A DNA stretch of 32,726 nt from Zoogloea oleivorans (GCF_008107625.1 NZ_SDKK01000009.1:199234-231959), one strand, 5' to 3'; numbered from the stretch's first letter, positions 7,862 to 17,971 are shown. Notes: generated by a model from the sequence alone, not told the origin. A program made the numbers and translations.

Positions 7862-9160
7862 TCAGTCCGGCGAGGCGCCGAACAACGCCGCGGTGGCCAC
7901 CGGATTGGACGGGAAATAGAAATGCACGTAGGAGGCGGTCAAGCTGCCCAGCCGGTAGATCGCCTCGCCTTCGCTTCCGGCCGGGGTATGGGCACGGGCG
8001 AGGGGCGCCAGCGGTGTTTCGCTCTTCGAGTAATGGAAGGTGTGGCCGTTGAGGCGTCCTTCCGGCAACTCGGCGACTTGCGTGCCGAGGGCCGCCAGGC
8101 GGGCCTGCATGCGGGTGTGGCCGGGGAGCAGGCCGGCGCCCGGGTGGGTGGTGCCGTCCCGGTCGGTAATCGTCTCGAAGAGGCTCATCATCCCACCGCA
8201 CTCGGCCAGCAGCGGCTTGCCGGCGGCCATGTGGGCCTGCAGGGCGGCTTGCCAGGCACTGTTGGCGGCCAGGCTGGCGGCGTGGAGTTCCGGGTAACCA
8301 CCAGGCAGCCACAGGGCGTCGCAGGCGGGCAGGGCTTCGTTGGCCAGCGGCGAGAAGAACTTCAGCTCGGCGCCAAGGGTTTGCAGCATGTCCAGGTTGG
8401 CCGGGTAGATGAAGCCGAAAGCGGCATCCCGGGCTATGGCAATGGTGCGCCCCTGGAGCAGCGGTTCCACAAACGGGGCCGGTGCTTCGGGGAAGGACAC
8501 CGCCAACGGACGGTCTGCCGCGCCGGTGCGGGCCAGATGATCGGCCAGCAGGTCGAGGCGCGCGTCCAGGTCGGCAATTTCGGCGGCCTGCAGCAGGCCC
8601 AGGTGGCGCTCCGGCAGGGCCGCGGCCTCGTCACGGGGCAGGGCGCCATACCAGGCGATGCCCGGTCGCAGGCTGTCGCGCAGCAACTCGGCGTGGCGTT
8701 CGCTGCCCACGTGGTTGGCCAACACGCCGGAAAAGGGCAGATCCGGTTGCCAGGTGGCCAGACCATGCACCAGCGCACCGAAGGTTTGGGCCATGGCCTT
8801 GGCGTCGATCACCGCCATCACCGGAATGCCGAAGTAACGGGCAATGTCGGCCCCCGACGGGCTGCCGTCGAAGAGGCCCATGACCCCTTCGACAAGGATC
8901 AGGTCGGCCTCCTGGGCGGCAGCGTGCAGGCGCCAGGCCGCGTCGGCCGAACCGCACATGCCGAGATCCAGGTTATAGACCGGCGCGCCGCTGGCCACCG
9001 TGTGGATCTGCGGGTCGAGAAAGTCCGGTCCGCACTTGAACACCCGCACCTTGCGCCCCTGACGGGTGTGCAGGCGGGCGAGGGCGGCGGTGACGGTGGT
9101 CTTGCCCTGGCCGGAGGCCGGTGCGGCAACAAACAGGGCGGGACAGAGGGCTGCGCTCAT
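7862..9160 (-). CDS. cobB: Cobyrinate a,c-diamide synthase
   Basis: This ATP- and glutamine-dependent enzyme amidates the a and c side chains of (hydrogeno)cobyrinic acid in vitamin B12 synthesis (CobB/CbiA family). The 432-residue protein has an N-terminal dethiobiotin-synthetase-like domain with P-loop ASGQGKTT (about 15-22) and GPDFLDP (about 44-50). A class I glutamine amidotransferase domain follows, with LLAECGGMM (nucleophile Cys321) and the GHTFHYS histidine region near 370. Its ATG overlaps the TGA of the upstream cobA as ATGA, so it is the last gene of a three-gene cobalamin operon on this strand. Whether it acts in the aerobic (CobB) or anaerobic (CbiA) route is not clear from this window. 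Confidence 0.93.
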   Translation of the reverse strand: MSAALCPALFVAAPASGQGKTTVTAALARLHTRQGRKVRVFKCGPDFLDPQIHTVASGAPVYNLDLGMCGSADAAWRLHAAAQEADLILVEGVMGLFDGSPSGADIARYFGIPVMAVIDAKAMAQTFGALVHGLATWQPDLPFSGVLANHVGSERHAELLRDSLRPGIAWYGALPRDEAAALPERHLGLLQAAEIADLDARLDLLADHLARTGAADRPLAVSFPEAPAPFVEPLLQGRTIAIARDAAFGFIYPANLDMLQTLGAELKFFSPLANEALPACDALWLPGGYPELHAASLAANSAWQAALQAHMAAGKPLLAECGGMMSLFETITDRDGTTHPGAGLLPGHTRMQARLAALGTQVAELPEGRLNGHTFHYSKSETPLAPLARAHTPAGSEGEAIYRLGSLTASYVHFYFPSNPVATAALFGASPD

Positions 9161-9948
9161 GCTTCTTCTTCCGGGTGGAACCAGGCCAGCCGCGGCTGCA
9201 GGCTGACGACGTCGCCGACGATGGTCAGCGCCGGTGGGGTGATGCCGGCGGCTTTCACGTCGGCGGCCAGATTGGCCAGGTTGGAGGTCACCACGCGCTG
9301 ATCGCGGCTGGTGCCACGCCGCACTACCGCTGCCGGCGTGGTGGCGGGCAGGCCGTGGGCGACCAGTTCGGCGCAGATCGTCGCCAGCTGGGTGATGCCC
9401 ATGTAGAACACCAGGGTCTGCTTGGGGCGGGCCAGCATTTCCCAGTCGAGATCGACCGAGCCATCCTTGAGGTGGCCGGTGACAAAGATGCACGACTGGG
9501 CGAAATCGCGGTGGGTCAGCGGAATGCCGGCGTAGGCACCGATGCCCGCCGCCGCGGTAATGCCGGGGATGACCTCGAAGGGAATGCCGGCCTTGACCAG
9601 TTCTTCCACCTCTTCGCCGCCGCGTCCGAAGATGAACGGATCGCCGCCTTTGAGGCGCACCACCCGCTTGCCCTCTTGCGCCAGCCTCACCAGCAGGGCG
9701 TTGATGCCCTCCTGCGGCAGGGAGTGGTTGGAGGCCTTCTTGCCCACATACAAACGCTGGGTGTGCTCCGGCACGCAGTCGAGGACTTCCTTGCTGACCA
9801 GGTTGTCGTAGACCAGGACGTCGGCTTCCAGCAGCAGGCGCGCAGCGCGCAGGGTCAGCAGTTCCGGGTCGCCGGGGCCGGCGCCCACCAGGTAGACCCA
9901 GCCTGGCCGGGCCGGGGAACGTTCGCGGGGGAAGGACGAAGCAGGCAT
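9157..9948 (-). CDS. cobA: Uroporphyrinogen-III C-methyltransferase (SUMT)
   Basis: This enzyme methylates uroporphyrinogen III at C2 and C7 with SAM to give precorrin-2, the branch point to cobalamin and siroheme. The 263-residue protein shows SUMT signatures: [17 protein letters not shown] (about 19-35), [23 protein letters not shown] (about 96-112), [21 protein letters not shown] and a C-terminal ALTIVGDVV. There is no CysG-type dehydrogenase/chelatase domain, so it is the stand-alone form. The start at 9948 is the first Met before the conserved fold and lies 24 nt from the end of the CobL-like gene. It overlaps cobB by 4 nt. Confidence 0.95.
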   Translation of the reverse strand: MPASSFPRERSPARPGWVYLVGAGPGDPELLTLRAARLLLEADVLVYDNLVSKEVLDCVPEHTQRLYVGKKASNHSLPQEGINALLVRLAQEGKRVVRLKGGDPFIFGRGGEEVEELVKAGIPFEVIPGITAAAGIGAYAGIPLTHRDFAQSCIFVTGHLKDGSVDLDWEMLARPKQTLVFYMGITQLATICAELVAHGLPATTPAAVVRRGTSRDQRVVTSNLANLAADVKAAGITPPALTIVGDVVSLQPRLAWFHPEEEA

Positions 9949-9971
9949 GTCAGCGCTCCCGGTAAAGGTTT

Positions 9972-11855
9972 TCAGGATAAGCCCGGCTTGCGCCACAGGG
10001 CCAGACGGACTGGCGCACTCGGCGCAAAACGCAGGCGTCCGGCCACGGTTTCGCCGCGGGACAGGCTCAGTTCCTGCCAGGCCTCGGCGGGCACCTGTCC
10101 GGAAAAGGCCAGCAGGTCGGCGCGGGCCTCGTCGTCTTCGGCAGTGGCCACGAGACGGCCGCCGGGCGTGAGACGTTCCCAGGCGGCGGCCAGCCAGTCG
10201 CTCAGGCCGATTCCGCCGCGCACGAACACGGCCTCCGGCGCCGGCCATTCGCGGCTGCGCTGGGGCGTGGCACTGGCCACCGCGGACAGATTTTCGCCCA
10301 CCCCGACGCGGGCCATGGAAACGCCCAGCAGGCTCGGTTCCACGCCCACCGCCCGGACGCGCGCCGTCGGTACCGCCCGTGCCCATTCCAGGGCCAGGCT
10401 GGCTTCACCGTCGGCAATCGCCCAGCCGTTTTCCCAGGCGGCCGGCTGCAGCCAGGCCAGGGCCAGGGTGCGCACGGCCAGCGGCAGGGCGCTGGCGGCG
10501 TCGTCACCCAGGGCTGCTTCGCTGAGGCCGGGCAACTCGGTGAACACGCCGGCAGACGGGCCGGTGGCAAGGATCAACACCGCGTGGGCATCGACGGGTT
10601 CGCGCAGCTCGACCAGCTCGGAAGCCAGCCAGGCGGTGGTTTTCAGCACACCACCGGGGTATTCGCAGACCCACACCCGGGCGCCGCTGAAGCCACTGTC
10701 GAGCAGCAGGCGGGCCACGGCGACCGGTGCGGCTGCATCGGCCACCGGCACGGCCAGCAGGCGATGGGCGCGCAACTGGCCACGCAGGGCGGCCAGCGGG
10801 GCACGCCGCAGGTCCACCACCGAAACGATCTCTGCCGACAAGCCGAGGGCGGCACAGGCGGCCTGCACGCGGCCGACGCCGGGTAGCACGCGCACATGGG
10901 CCGGGCCGAGTTCGGCGAGGAGTTCTGCTGCCGGGCCGTCGCCGGCGCCGTCACCGACCACTACCAGCACGCTGCCGGCGTGGCCGACGGTACGCACGTC
11001 CACATGCGCGGAGTCGGCGGCGCACAACTGCTGTGGCACGTTGAGGTGCAGGCCAGCCAGGCGGTCGAGAGCGTCGGCGGTACCGAGCACCACGCGGGCG
11101 CCGCGCAGTGCAGCCAGCGCTTCGGCAGACAGCACCGGCGGCTGGGTCAGGCCGAGGCTCACCACGGTCAGGGGCTGCAGCGGAGCGGGTTCAGGTTCGG
11201 GGAGCGCCACGGTCAGGACGAGCGGTTCGACCGGGGCCTCAAAGGCCTCCAGCAAGGCCCGCAGCGGGGCTTCGAGCGGGGTGAGTTCGGCGGTGCTCGG
11301 TTGTTCGGTCAATTCGCCCTGGGCTGCCGGCAATTCGCCTTCCGGGGCGTTGTCGCCCTGCGCGCTGCGTTCGCTCTTGCCGCGCCGGCGCTTGCGCTTG
11401 CGGCGCGGGCTGGCAGGCGGTGTGACGAGGGTGTCGCTGCTGGCTGCGGCCTCTTCCGTGGCGGGTTCGTCGCTGGTTTCCGGGGTGACCGCCGGGGCTG
11501 CCTCTGCGCTCACCGCCGCTGTGACAGGCGCTTCGATGGCGACGGGTTCAACCCGTGCTTCGGGCTGCGCTACGGAGACGATTTCTGGTTGCAGTGCGGC
11601 GAACAGGTCGGCTGTCTGCTCGTCCATCACGACGGCTTCGGCGGCTTTTTTCGGCTTGCGCGGCGCGCGCTTGGCCTTTGCCTTCGGCGCAGCGGCGGGC
11701 TCCACCGGTATCACCTCTGCGGTGGCATCCACGGGTAGGGCAGCCACCTTGGCAGGGGCTTTTTTGCGGGGTGTCCGGGCCGCGGCCCTGGGACGGGCCG
11801 ATTCGGCCGCTTCCACCGGATCAAGCACCGGGGCGGGATTCAGTTCTTCGCTCAT
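9972..11855 (-). CDS. CobL/CbiET-like precorrin methyltransferase homologue, degenerate, with long basic N-terminal extension
   Basis: The 627-residue product is much longer than usual CobL (about 400). Residues 1 to about 222 are low-complexity Ala/Pro/Glu-rich with basic clusters ([10 protein letters not shown] about 27-36, [12 protein letters not shown] about 60-71, [13 protein letters not shown] 151-163). Residues about 229-400 align by eye with CbiE, and about 438-625 with CbiT ([20 protein letters not shown], 546-565). Key sites look eroded: the CbiE glycine loop reads SLGLTQPP, the expected GDPLF-type segment reads GDGAGDG, and the CbiT SAM loop (normally DIGAGSGSxxIE) reads [12 protein letters not shown] (479-490). 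ATG 11855 is the first Met of a continuous frame, with only a weak Shine-Dalgarno. It heads the cobL-like/cobA/cobB operon. It may be inactive or altered; family assignment is fairly sure, activity is not. Confidence 0.75.
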   Translation of the reverse strand: MSEELNPAPVLDPVEAAESARPRAAARTPRKKAPAKVAALPVDATAEVIPVEPAAAPKAKAKRAPRKPKKAAEAVVMDEQTADLFAALQPEIVSVAQPEARVEPVAIEAPVTAAVSAEAAPAVTPETSDEPATEEAAASSDTLVTPPASPRRKRKRRRGKSERSAQGDNAPEGELPAAQGELTEQPSTAELTPLEAPLRALLEAFEAPVEPLVLTVALPEPEPAPLQPLTVVSLGLTQPPVLSAEALAALRGARVVLGTADALDRLAGLHLNVPQQLCAADSAHVDVRTVGHAGSVLVVVGDGAGDGPAAELLAELGPAHVRVLPGVGRVQAACAALGLSAEIVSVVDLRRAPLAALRGQLRAHRLLAVPVADAAAPVAVARLLLDSGFSGARVWVCEYPGGVLKTTAWLASELVELREPVDAHAVLILATGPSAGVFTELPGLSEAALGDDAASALPLAVRTLALAWLQPAAWENGWAIADGEASLALEWARAVPTARVRAVGVEPSLLGVSMARVGVGENLSAVASATPQRSREWPAPEAVFVRGGIGLSDWLAAAWERLTPGGRLVATAEDDEARADLLAFSGQVPAEAWQELSLSRGETVAGRLRFAPSAPVRLALWRKPGLS

Positions 11856-12034
11856 TCTCTGTCGGTCAGGCCCATGCACAACCGGAAAAACGGGGGTCGC
11901 AGGATAGCACGAAGCCTTTTCCGGCCGCGGGCATGGATGGTTTCCGGAAAAATTCAAGTTTTCCGCGGAATATTCGAAAACAAGCTCTCGATTATGCGAA
12001 ATGTGCATTCAAAAAAACAAACGGGAGACAAGAA
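11856..12034. promoter_or_regulatory. Divergent promoter region with repeated TTTCCGG motifs
   Basis: This 179-base gap separates the cobalamin operon (minus) from the carbonic anhydrase gene (plus). It holds several related palindromic motifs: CCGGAAAAA at 11882-11890, TTTTCCGG at 11917-11924, the perfect palindrome TTTCCGGAAA at 11941-11950, and TTCCGCGGAA at 11961-11970 followed by TTCGAA. Such spacing suggests protein binding at the divergent promoters. I saw no cobalamin riboswitch core and could not place -35/-10 boxes with confidence. Confidence 0.35.
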
Positions 12035-12763
12035 ATGACCACAATGAAACTGATCGCCATCGTCTTTGCTGCCCTGGGCAGCAGCGGCCTTGCCCTTGCC
12101 GGCGACGACCACGGCGGCCCGGCGATACCGCGCCCCTACACCACCGGCGCGACCCTGACCAAGGCCGTTCAGGCCGGCATAAGCCCCGACAAGGCCATTG
12201 ATATCCTGAAGGCCGGCAACGCCCGCTTCGTGGCTGACAAGCCCCTCAAACGCAAGCTCAAGGCCCAGGTGCACACCACGGCTCTCGGCCAGTTTCCCTA
12301 CGCCAGCGTGGTTGGCTGCATCGATTCCCGCGCCGCGCCGGAAGTGGTTTTCGATCAGGGCGTGGGCGACATCTTTACGGCCCGTGTGGCCGGCAACACG
12401 GTGAACGAGGACATCCTCGGCAGCCTCGAATACGCCGCCAAGGTGGCCGGTTCGCGGCTGGTGGTGGTGCTCGGGCACACCAGCTGTGGCGCCATCAAAG
12501 GGGCCTGCGACGATGTGAAGATGGGCAACCTGACGACCCTGCTGGAGAAGTTCAAGCCGGCTGTCGCTGCCGCGTCGACGCCCGGGGAGCACAACTCCCA
12601 CAACCACGCTTTCGTCGATGACGTTACCGAACTCAACGTGAGGCAGGTCGTGCAGAAGATCCGCGACCAGAGCCCGATCCTCAAGGCCATGGAAGACGAA
12701 GGCAAGATCCGCATCGTCGGCGCGCTGTACAACACCAGCAATGGCAAGGTGAACTGGTACTGA
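12035..12763 (+). CDS. Exported beta-class carbonic anhydrase
   Basis: This zinc enzyme interconverts CO2 and bicarbonate. The 242-residue protein has a Sec-type signal peptide (Lys5, hydrophobic 6-20, likely cleavage after ALA at 22), so it should act in the periplasm. The beta-CA signatures are complete: CIDSRAAPE gives Cys95, Asp97 and Arg99; GHTSCGA gives His148 and Cys151. Those supply the Cys-His-Cys zinc set and the Asp-Arg dyad. The C-terminal IVGALYNTSNGKVNWY is typical. GGGAG lies 7 nt before ATG 12035; the frame is open far upstream but that part overlaps the CobL-like gene. A strong hairpin terminator follows the stop. Confidence 0.93.
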   Translation: MTTMKLIAIVFAALGSSGLALAGDDHGGPAIPRPYTTGATLTKAVQAGISPDKAIDILKAGNARFVADKPLKRKLKAQVHTTALGQFPYASVVGCIDSRAAPEVVFDQGVGDIFTARVAGNTVNEDILGSLEYAAKVAGSRLVVVLGHTSCGAIKGACDDVKMGNLTTLLEKFKPAVAAASTPGEHNSHNHAFVDDVTELNVRQVVQKIRDQSPILKAMEDEGKIRIVGALYNTSNGKVNWY

Positions 12764-12783
12764 GCCTGTTACGACCCGGATGC

Positions 12784-12811
12784 AACGAGGCCCGCTTGTG
12801 CGGGCCTCGTT
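12784..12811. terminator. Rho-independent terminator between convergent genes
   Basis: A 12-bp perfect stem, AACGAGGCCCGC with GCGGGCCTCGTT, encloses a TTGT loop. On the plus strand it is followed by a T-rich tail (CGTTTC), so it should end the carbonic anhydrase transcript. It lies 20 nt past that stop and 23 nt before the stop of the convergent oxidase gene, and may work in both directions. Confidence 0.85.
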
Positions 12812-12833
12812 CGTTTCAGGCCGCGCTGAAGCC

Positions 12834-15800
12834 TTACACCAGCACGCGCTCGATGCCGCCGTTGTTGGCCTTGGCCACGTACTCGGCCATCCAGTTTTCA
12901 CCGAGGATGTGCCTGGCCATTTCGACCACGATGTAGTCGGCATCCACGCCGCCCGCATCGCCGGCGTAGCGCGACAGGCCCTGCAGGCAGCTCGGGCAGG
13001 AGGTGAGGATCTTCACCGGCGTGGCGGCGTCGGCACCGCGCAGCTTCTCGGCGCCCTTCTCGATCTCTTCCTGCTTGCGGAAGCGCACCTGGGTGGAGAT
13101 GTCCGGACGGGCCACCGCCAGGGTGCCGGACTCGCCGCAGCAGCGGTCGGACAGGTCGACCCGCGTGCCCATCAGCTCGTTGGCCACCTTGATGCCCGAA
13201 TGGACCTTCATCGGGGTGTGGCACGGCTCGTGGTACATGTAGCGGGTACCGCTGATGCCGTCGAGCTTGAGGCCCTTTTCCATCAGGTATTCGTGGATGT
13301 CGAGCAGCCGGCAGCCGGGGAAGATCTTCTCGAACTGATACTTCTGCAGTTGATCCATGCAGGTGCCGCAGGACACGATCACTGTCTTGATGTCGAGATA
13401 GTTGAGCGTGTTGGCGACCCGGTGGAAGAGCACCCGGTTATCGGTGGTGATCTTCTGGCCGGCGTCTTCTTCGCCCGCGGCGGTTTGCGGGTAGCCGCAG
13501 CACAGGTAGCCCGGCGGCAGCACGGTGGTGGCGCCGACCTGGTAGAGCATGGCCTGGGTCGCCAGGCCGACCTGGCTGAACAGGCGCTCGGAACCGCAAC
13601 CCGGGAAGTAGAACACCGCGTCGGATTCATCGCGCTTCAGTTGCGGGTTGCGGATCACCGGGACGATGGTGTCGTCCTCGATATCGAGCAGCGCGCGCGA
13701 GGTGCGCTTGGGCAGCCCGCCCGGCATCGGCTTGTTGATGAAGTGGATGATCTGGGCCTTGATGGCCGGCTTGCCGAGGGTTGCCGGCGGATGCTGGACC
13801 TGGTCCTGGATCAGCCCGAGGCTCTTGCCGATGCGGTGGCCAAGGCGCTGGGCCTTGTAGCCCCAGCCGATCATGCCGGCACGGATCAGCTTGATGGTGG
13901 CCGGATCCTTGGCGGTCAGGAAGGCCATCGCCGCGGCCTTGCCGGGGTTGAAGGACTTCTTGCCCTGCTCGCGCAGCAGGTTGCGCATCTTGATCGACAC
14001 GTCGCCGAAGTCGATGTCGACGGGGCAGGGCTTCTCGCACTTGTGGCACACGGTGCAATGGTCGGCCACGTCCTCGAACTCGGCCCAGTGGGCCAGCGAC
14101 ACGCCGCGACGGGTCTGCTCCTCGTAGAGGAAGGCTTCGATCAACAGCGAGGTGCTGAGGATCTTGTTGCGCGGGCTGTACAGCAGGTTGGCGCGCGGCA
14201 CGTGGGTCGAGCACACCGGCTTGCACTTGCCGCAGCGCAGGCAGTCCTTGATGTCGTGGGAGATCTCGCCGATGGCGGTCTGCTCCATGATCAGGGATTC
14301 GTGTCCCATCAGGTTGAAGCTGGGCGTGTAGGCGTTGTCGAGGTTGCCGCCCTTCATCAGCTTGCCGCGGTTGAAGCGGCCTTCCGGGTCCACCTTTTTC
14401 TTGTAGGCCCAGTAGTTGGCCATCTCGGCGTCGGTGAGATAGTCGAGCTTGGTGATGCCGATGCCATGCTCACCCGAGATCACTCCATCCAGCGAACGGG
14501 CCAGCGCCATGATGCGGTCGACGGCCTTGTTGGCGGTCTGCAGCATCTCGTAGTTGTCGGAGTTGACCGGGATGTTGGTGTGCACGTTGCCGTCGCCGGC
14601 GTGCATGTGCAGGGCCACGAAGACGCGGCCGCGCAGCACCTGCTTATGCACCTTCTTGAGCTGTTCGACCACCGGCGCAAACAGCACGCCATCGAAAATC
14701 TTGTCGAGGCGCGACTTGAGCTCGAGCTTCCAGCTGGTGCGGACCGAGTAGTCCTGCAGGCGGTGGAAGAGCTTGGGGTTGACGGTACGGTTGGTCAGCT
14801 CGCCAGCCACCACGCCATAGTCGGCGAAGTGCGGCTCGGCCTCGGCCAGCGGCGTGTCGAGGTTGTCGAGCAGCCATTCCCAGCGGCGGCGCACGCTGGC
14901 CACGTAGTCCAGCGCGTCCTTGCGGCGTTCGCCGATCAACTCGTCGCGGGAAATGGTGGCGTCGCCGGTATCCAGCGGCAGCTCGCCGTCAAGAAACTCG
15001 GTCAGCGCGTCGCACAGGGCCAGCTTGTTGTGCGTGGACAGCTCGATGTTGATGCGCTCGATGCCGTCGCAGTAGTCGCCCATGCGCGGCAACGGGATCA
15101 CCACGTCTTCGTTCACCTTGAAGGCGTTGGTGTGGCGCGAGATGGCGGCGGTGCGCGAGCGGTCGAGCCAGAACTTCTTGCGCTGCTCGGGGCTGACGGC
15201 GATGAAACCTTCGGCGCCGCGGGTGTTGGTCATGCGGATGACTTCGGAAGCGGCGGTCATCACCGCGTTCTCGTCATGGCCGACGATGTCGCCGATCAGC
15301 ACCATCTTGGGCCGCCCGTGGCGCTTGGCCTTGGTGGTGTAGCCCACCGCCTTCACGTAGCGCTCGTCGAGGTGCTCGAGGCCGGCCAGCAGCACGCTGG
15401 CCGCATTGCCGGCGCCGCCCGGCTTGAAGTAGTCGGTGATCTCGACGATGGCCGGCACGGCTTCGCGCACCTGGCCGAAGAACTCCAGGCACACCGTGCG
15501 GGTCACCGGCGGCATCTTGTGCAGCACCCAGCGCGACGCCACGATGAGGCCATCGGTGCCTTCCTTCTGCACGCCCGGCACGCCGCCGAGGAACTTGTCG
15601 GTGACGTCCTTGCCCAGGCCGTCCTTGCGGCAGCTGGCGCCGGGCAGCGACAGCACTTCTTCGGACAGCAGCGTGTAGTTCTTGGCGTCAAAACGCTTGA
15701 GGCGGAACTCGACCGTCTTCTGCTCGTGGATCTTGCCGAAGTTGTGGTTGAGGCGTTCGACCTCCAGCCAGTCGCCGTCCGGCGTGACCATCTTCCACCA

Positions 15801-16721
15801 GGCCAGGTTGTCGAGCGCGGTGCCCCACAGCACGGCCTTCTTGCCGCCGGCGTTCATGGCGATGTTGCCGCCGATGCACGAGGCACTCGCCGAGGTCGGG
15901 TCCACGGCAAACACGCGGCCGGCCAGGGATGCGGCTTCGGACACGCGCTCGGTGACCACGCCGGCGCCGGTGCGGATGGTGGCGTAGGGCTGGCTGTGGC
16001 CGGGCAGCACGATCTCTTCGACCGGGCCCATCGAGATCAGCTTCTCGGTGTTGATGACCACCGAATTGGCGTCGAGCGGCACGGCGCCGCCGGTGTAACC
16101 GGTGCCACCCCCGCGCGGAATGATGGTCATCCCGAGTTCGATGCAGCTCTTCACCAGCGGGGCCATTTCCTCTTCGGTGTCCGGGTAGAGGACCACGAAG
16201 GGGTATTCCACACGCCAGTCGGTGGCGTCGGTCACGTGCGAAACGCGGGCGTGGCCGTCAAAGCAGATGTTGTCCTTGCGGGTGTGGCGAACCAGTTCGC
16301 GCTGCACGCGCTTTCTCAGGTCGTAGGTGTTTTCGAAGAACTTCTCGAAGCGGTCGACCGCACCATGGGCGGCCGACACCAGGCGCGCCACCTTGGCGCT
16401 GCGTTCGGCGTCTTCGGCGCCCGCTTCACCGGCGTCCTCGCGGCGCTTTTCGACTTCGCGCAGGCGGTGGCGCAGGGCTTCGATCAGCGCACCGCGACGG
16501 TCGCGGTTGCCGAGCAGGTCGTCCTGCAGGTAGGGGTTGCGCTGGACAACCCACACATCCCCCAGCACCTCATAGAGCATCCGTGCAGAACGGCCGGTGA
16601 CACGCTCGGAACGCAGGGCGTCGAGGGTCTCCCAGGCGTCCGGGCCGAGCAGGCGGATGACGATCTCGCGGTCGGAGAACGAGGTGTAGTTATAGGGGAT
16701 TTCGCGCAGGCGTTGGGTCAT
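12834..16721 (-). CDS. FAD-linked oxidase / Fe-S fusion protein (DUF3683, GlcD-GlcF-like)
   Basis: This 1295-residue oxidoreductase joins what are often separate subunits. Residues 1 to about 125 form a DUF3683-like N-terminus. An FAD-binding (PCMH) domain follows, with [13 protein letters not shown] (about 200-212) and [18 protein letters not shown], then an FAD-oxidase C-terminal domain with [15 protein letters not shown] and GEHGIG. Two [4Fe-4S] motifs follow: [11 protein letters not shown] (about 824-836) and [12 protein letters not shown] (about 887-898). Two CCG-type cysteine domains come last (FPGCGSERL and YLCCGYP near 1037-1075; DRCCGESGT near 1195). The family suggests oxidation of a D-2-hydroxyacid such as D-lactate or glycolate with electrons to quinone; the substrate is inferred. 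ATG 16721 has an AGG about 9 nt upstream. It appears to be a single-gene transcript. Confidence 0.9.
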   Translation of the reverse strand: MTQRLREIPYNYTSFSDREIVIRLLGPDAWETLDALRSERVTGRSARMLYEVLGDVWVVQRNPYLQDDLLGNRDRRGALIEALRHRLREVEKRREDAGEAGAEDAERSAKVARLVSAAHGAVDRFEKFFENTYDLRKRVQRELVRHTRKDNICFDGHARVSHVTDATDWRVEYPFVVLYPDTEEEMAPLVKSCIELGMTIIPRGGGTGYTGGAVPLDANSVVINTEKLISMGPVEEIVLPGHSQPYATIRTGAGVVTERVSEAASLAGRVFAVDPTSASASCIGGNIAMNAGGKKAVLWGTALDNLAWWKMVTPDGDWLEVERLNHNFGKIHEQKTVEFRLKRFDAKNYTLLSEEVLSLPGASCRKDGLGKDVTDKFLGGVPGVQKEGTDGLIVASRWVLHKMPPVTRTVCLEFFGQVREAVPAIVEITDYFKPGGAGNAASVLLAGLEHLDERYVKAVGYTTKAKRHGRPKMVLIGDIVGHDENAVMTAASEVIRMTNTRGAEGFIAVSPEQRKKFWLDRSRTAAISRHTNAFKVNEDVVIPLPRMGDYCDGIERINIELSTHNKLALCDALTEFLDGELPLDTGDATISRDELIGERRKDALDYVASVRRRWEWLLDNLDTPLAEAEPHFADYGVVAGELTNRTVNPKLFHRLQDYSVRTSWKLELKSRLDKIFDGVLFAPVVEQLKKVHKQVLRGRVFVALHMHAGDGNVHTNIPVNSDNYEMLQTANKAVDRIMALARSLDGVISGEHGIGITKLDYLTDAEMANYWAYKKKVDPEGRFNRGKLMKGGNLDNAYTPSFNLMGHESLIMEQTAIGEISHDIKDCLRCGKCKPVCSTHVPRANLLYSPRNKILSTSLLIEAFLYEEQTRRGVSLAHWAEFEDVADHCTVCHKCEKPCPVDIDFGDVSIKMRNLLREQGKKSFNPGKAAAMAFLTAKDPATIKLIRAGMIGWGYKAQRLGHRIGKSLGLIQDQVQHPPATLGKPAIKAQIIHFINKPMPGGLPKRTSRALLDIEDDTIVPVIRNPQLKRDESDAVFYFPGCGSERLFSQVGLATQAMLYQVGATTVLPPGYLCCGYPQTAAGEEDAGQKITTDNRVLFHRVANTLNYLDIKTVIVSCGTCMDQLQKYQFEKIFPGCRLLDIHEYLMEKGLKLDGISGTRYMYHEPCHTPMKVHSGIKVANELMGTRVDLSDRCCGESGTLAVARPDISTQVRFRKQEEIEKGAEKLRGADAATPVKILTSCPSCLQGLSRYAGDAGGVDADYIVVEMARHILGENWMAEYVAKANNGGIERVLV

Positions 16722-16900
16722 TGCGGTACCTGGATCTTTGCAGCGGAGAACGGAGCATTTTAACGGACCGCCCCGCCTTCTGTCGAAAAACAAAGCCTTA
16801 CGGCGAGAAGGGGAAACCGGAGGAGGGGGCGACAAGCCCCGGTTTGACTGCTGTTCGGGGCTACAGTTCCGGTATTGCAGGCGCTTGGCCGCGTACCAGG

Positions 16901-16934
16901 AAAAACGGGCCTGTCCGGTCAGGAGCAGGCCCGT
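16901..16934 (-). terminator. Rho-independent terminator of the GDSL gene
   Basis: On the minus strand a 9-bp stem (ACGGGCCTG pairing with CAGGCCCGT), probably extended by TCC/GGA inside the loop, is followed directly by a run of five T (AAAAA at 16901-16905 on the plus strand). It sits 21 nt beyond the stop of the PEP-CTERM GDSL gene and is oriented to end its transcript. Confidence 0.85.
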
Positions 16935-16954
16935 TGCCATCCGGCGCGACGTTT

Positions 16955-17971
16955 TCAGCCGTGTATCCGGCGTCGGCCGAGGCCGCTCAGCAGCCCCAGC
17001 CCGACCAGGACAAGGCTCCAGCTGGCGGGTTCCGGCACGGCGGCCAGGGCCAGTTGTCCCAGTTGTGCGTGCAGCGCGGCGCTTGGATGCTCGAAGTCCC
17101 AGTACATGTACTGGTCAGGGTTGGCGCATACGCTTGGCGTGCCGGCGCCGGTCAGCTCGCCGCTGTAGCAGGCATCGGTGACGTTGCTGAAGCCGTAGGC
17201 GGCCGGGTCCAGTGTGATCTGCGTTTGGGCGGCAAAAATGTCGAGGCTGCGAATGTCGAGAACCGAGAACATGTTGAGGCCGAGGGTGCCGGCCAGGGCT
17301 TGATTGAAGCCGATGCTCACGTTGTTCGCCAGGATCGACAGTTGCGGATTGTTGAAGCCGCGCACCTCGGGCGTCAGGGACAGGTTGGGCAGGTTGGGCA
17401 CCAGGAAGTGCTGGGCTCCCAGGCCGGCCAGCCCCGTGAGCGCGCCGACGATGCTGCTCATCACCGTGTTCACCTTGGTGTTGACCAGAGCGGGAATCGT
17501 CGCTGGATCGGCCGCTGCCGCTGCCGTAATAACGTCCGACATGTCGTTGGCGCCGATCCACAGCACATATAGCGCCGAAGGGTCGGCCACCCCGCCGGCG
17601 ATATAGTTGCCGACCTGCTGGTTGAAGGGCTGCGCCGTGGGGGGCAAACCGATGGCGACGCTATCGGTTCGGGCGCCGCCGTAGGCGTAATTGGTGCCAC
17701 CCAGCACTGAGGGGGCGGCGCTCAGGCCGAGCCCGGCGGCCAGATGGTCCACGTAGTTCAGGCCGTTGGTGAAGCGCCCGCTGTTCGTGCCGTCGGTGTA
17801 ATAGGCCGGCGATGGCACGGCACCCCCGGTAACCACCAGATCGTTGCCTGTATCCGACAGGCTGTCGCCGAAAACGTAGAGGTTTGAATACAGCCCCGCC
17901 TGTGCCCCCGTGCTGCTCAGGACCAGGCTGACCACGGCCAGGGAGTGCCTAAAACGCTGACGCCAGGACAT
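16955..17971 (-). CDS. GDSL/SGNH-family esterase with PEP-CTERM sorting signal
   Basis: This exported hydrolase of 338 residues has a signal peptide with likely cleavage after AQA (residue 25). Block I is [11 protein letters not shown] with nucleophile Ser37. Block III is WIGANDM with Asn142, and block V is WDFEHPS with Asp292 and His295, so the catalytic set appears complete. The C-terminus is a clear PEP-CTERM signal: VPEPAS (312-317), a hydrophobic helix, then RRRIHG. The protein is therefore probably processed by an exosortase/archaeosortase-type system encoded elsewhere and linked to the cell surface or matrix. A GAGGAG ribosome site lies 5 nt before ATG 17971. The substrate is unknown; these enzymes are usually lipases or esterases. 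Confidence 0.92.
   Translation of the reverse strand: MSWRQRFRHSLAVVSLVLSSTGAQAGLYSNLYVFGDSLSDTGNDLVVTGGAVPSPAYYTDGTNSGRFTNGLNYVDHLAAGLGLSAAPSVLGGTNYAYGGARTDSVAIGLPPTAQPFNQQVGNYIAGGVADPSALYVLWIGANDMSDVITAAAAADPATIPALVNTKVNTVMSSIVGALTGLAGLGAQHFLVPNLPNLSLTPEVRGFNNPQLSILANNVSIGFNQALAGTLGLNMFSVLDIRSLDIFAAQTQITLDPAAYGFSNVTDACYSGELTGAGTPSVCANPDQYMYWDFEHPSAALHAQLGQLALAAVPEPASWSLVLVGLGLLSGLGRRRIHG

Noticed and set aside
7842-7872. A further REP-like copy at the end of cobB
   Set aside because: GTCGGGCGTCAGTCCGGC only loosely resembles the element and most of it is coding sequence of cobB; symmetry is incomplete.
11856-12034. A cobalamin riboswitch ahead of the cobL-like/cobA/cobB operon
   Set aside because: The gap is 179 bases including both promoters, and I found no B12-box-like core or the expected long structured leader on the minus strand.
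12780-16763. A 1327-codon open frame antisense to the FAD-linked oxidase, and similar long antisense frames at 1223-4057 and 24052-26781
   Set aside because: These are mirror frames produced by strong GC codon bias. Their products are low-complexity (rich in His, Gly, Ala, Gln, Asp), have no recognisable domain, and the opposite strand encodes well-known protein families.
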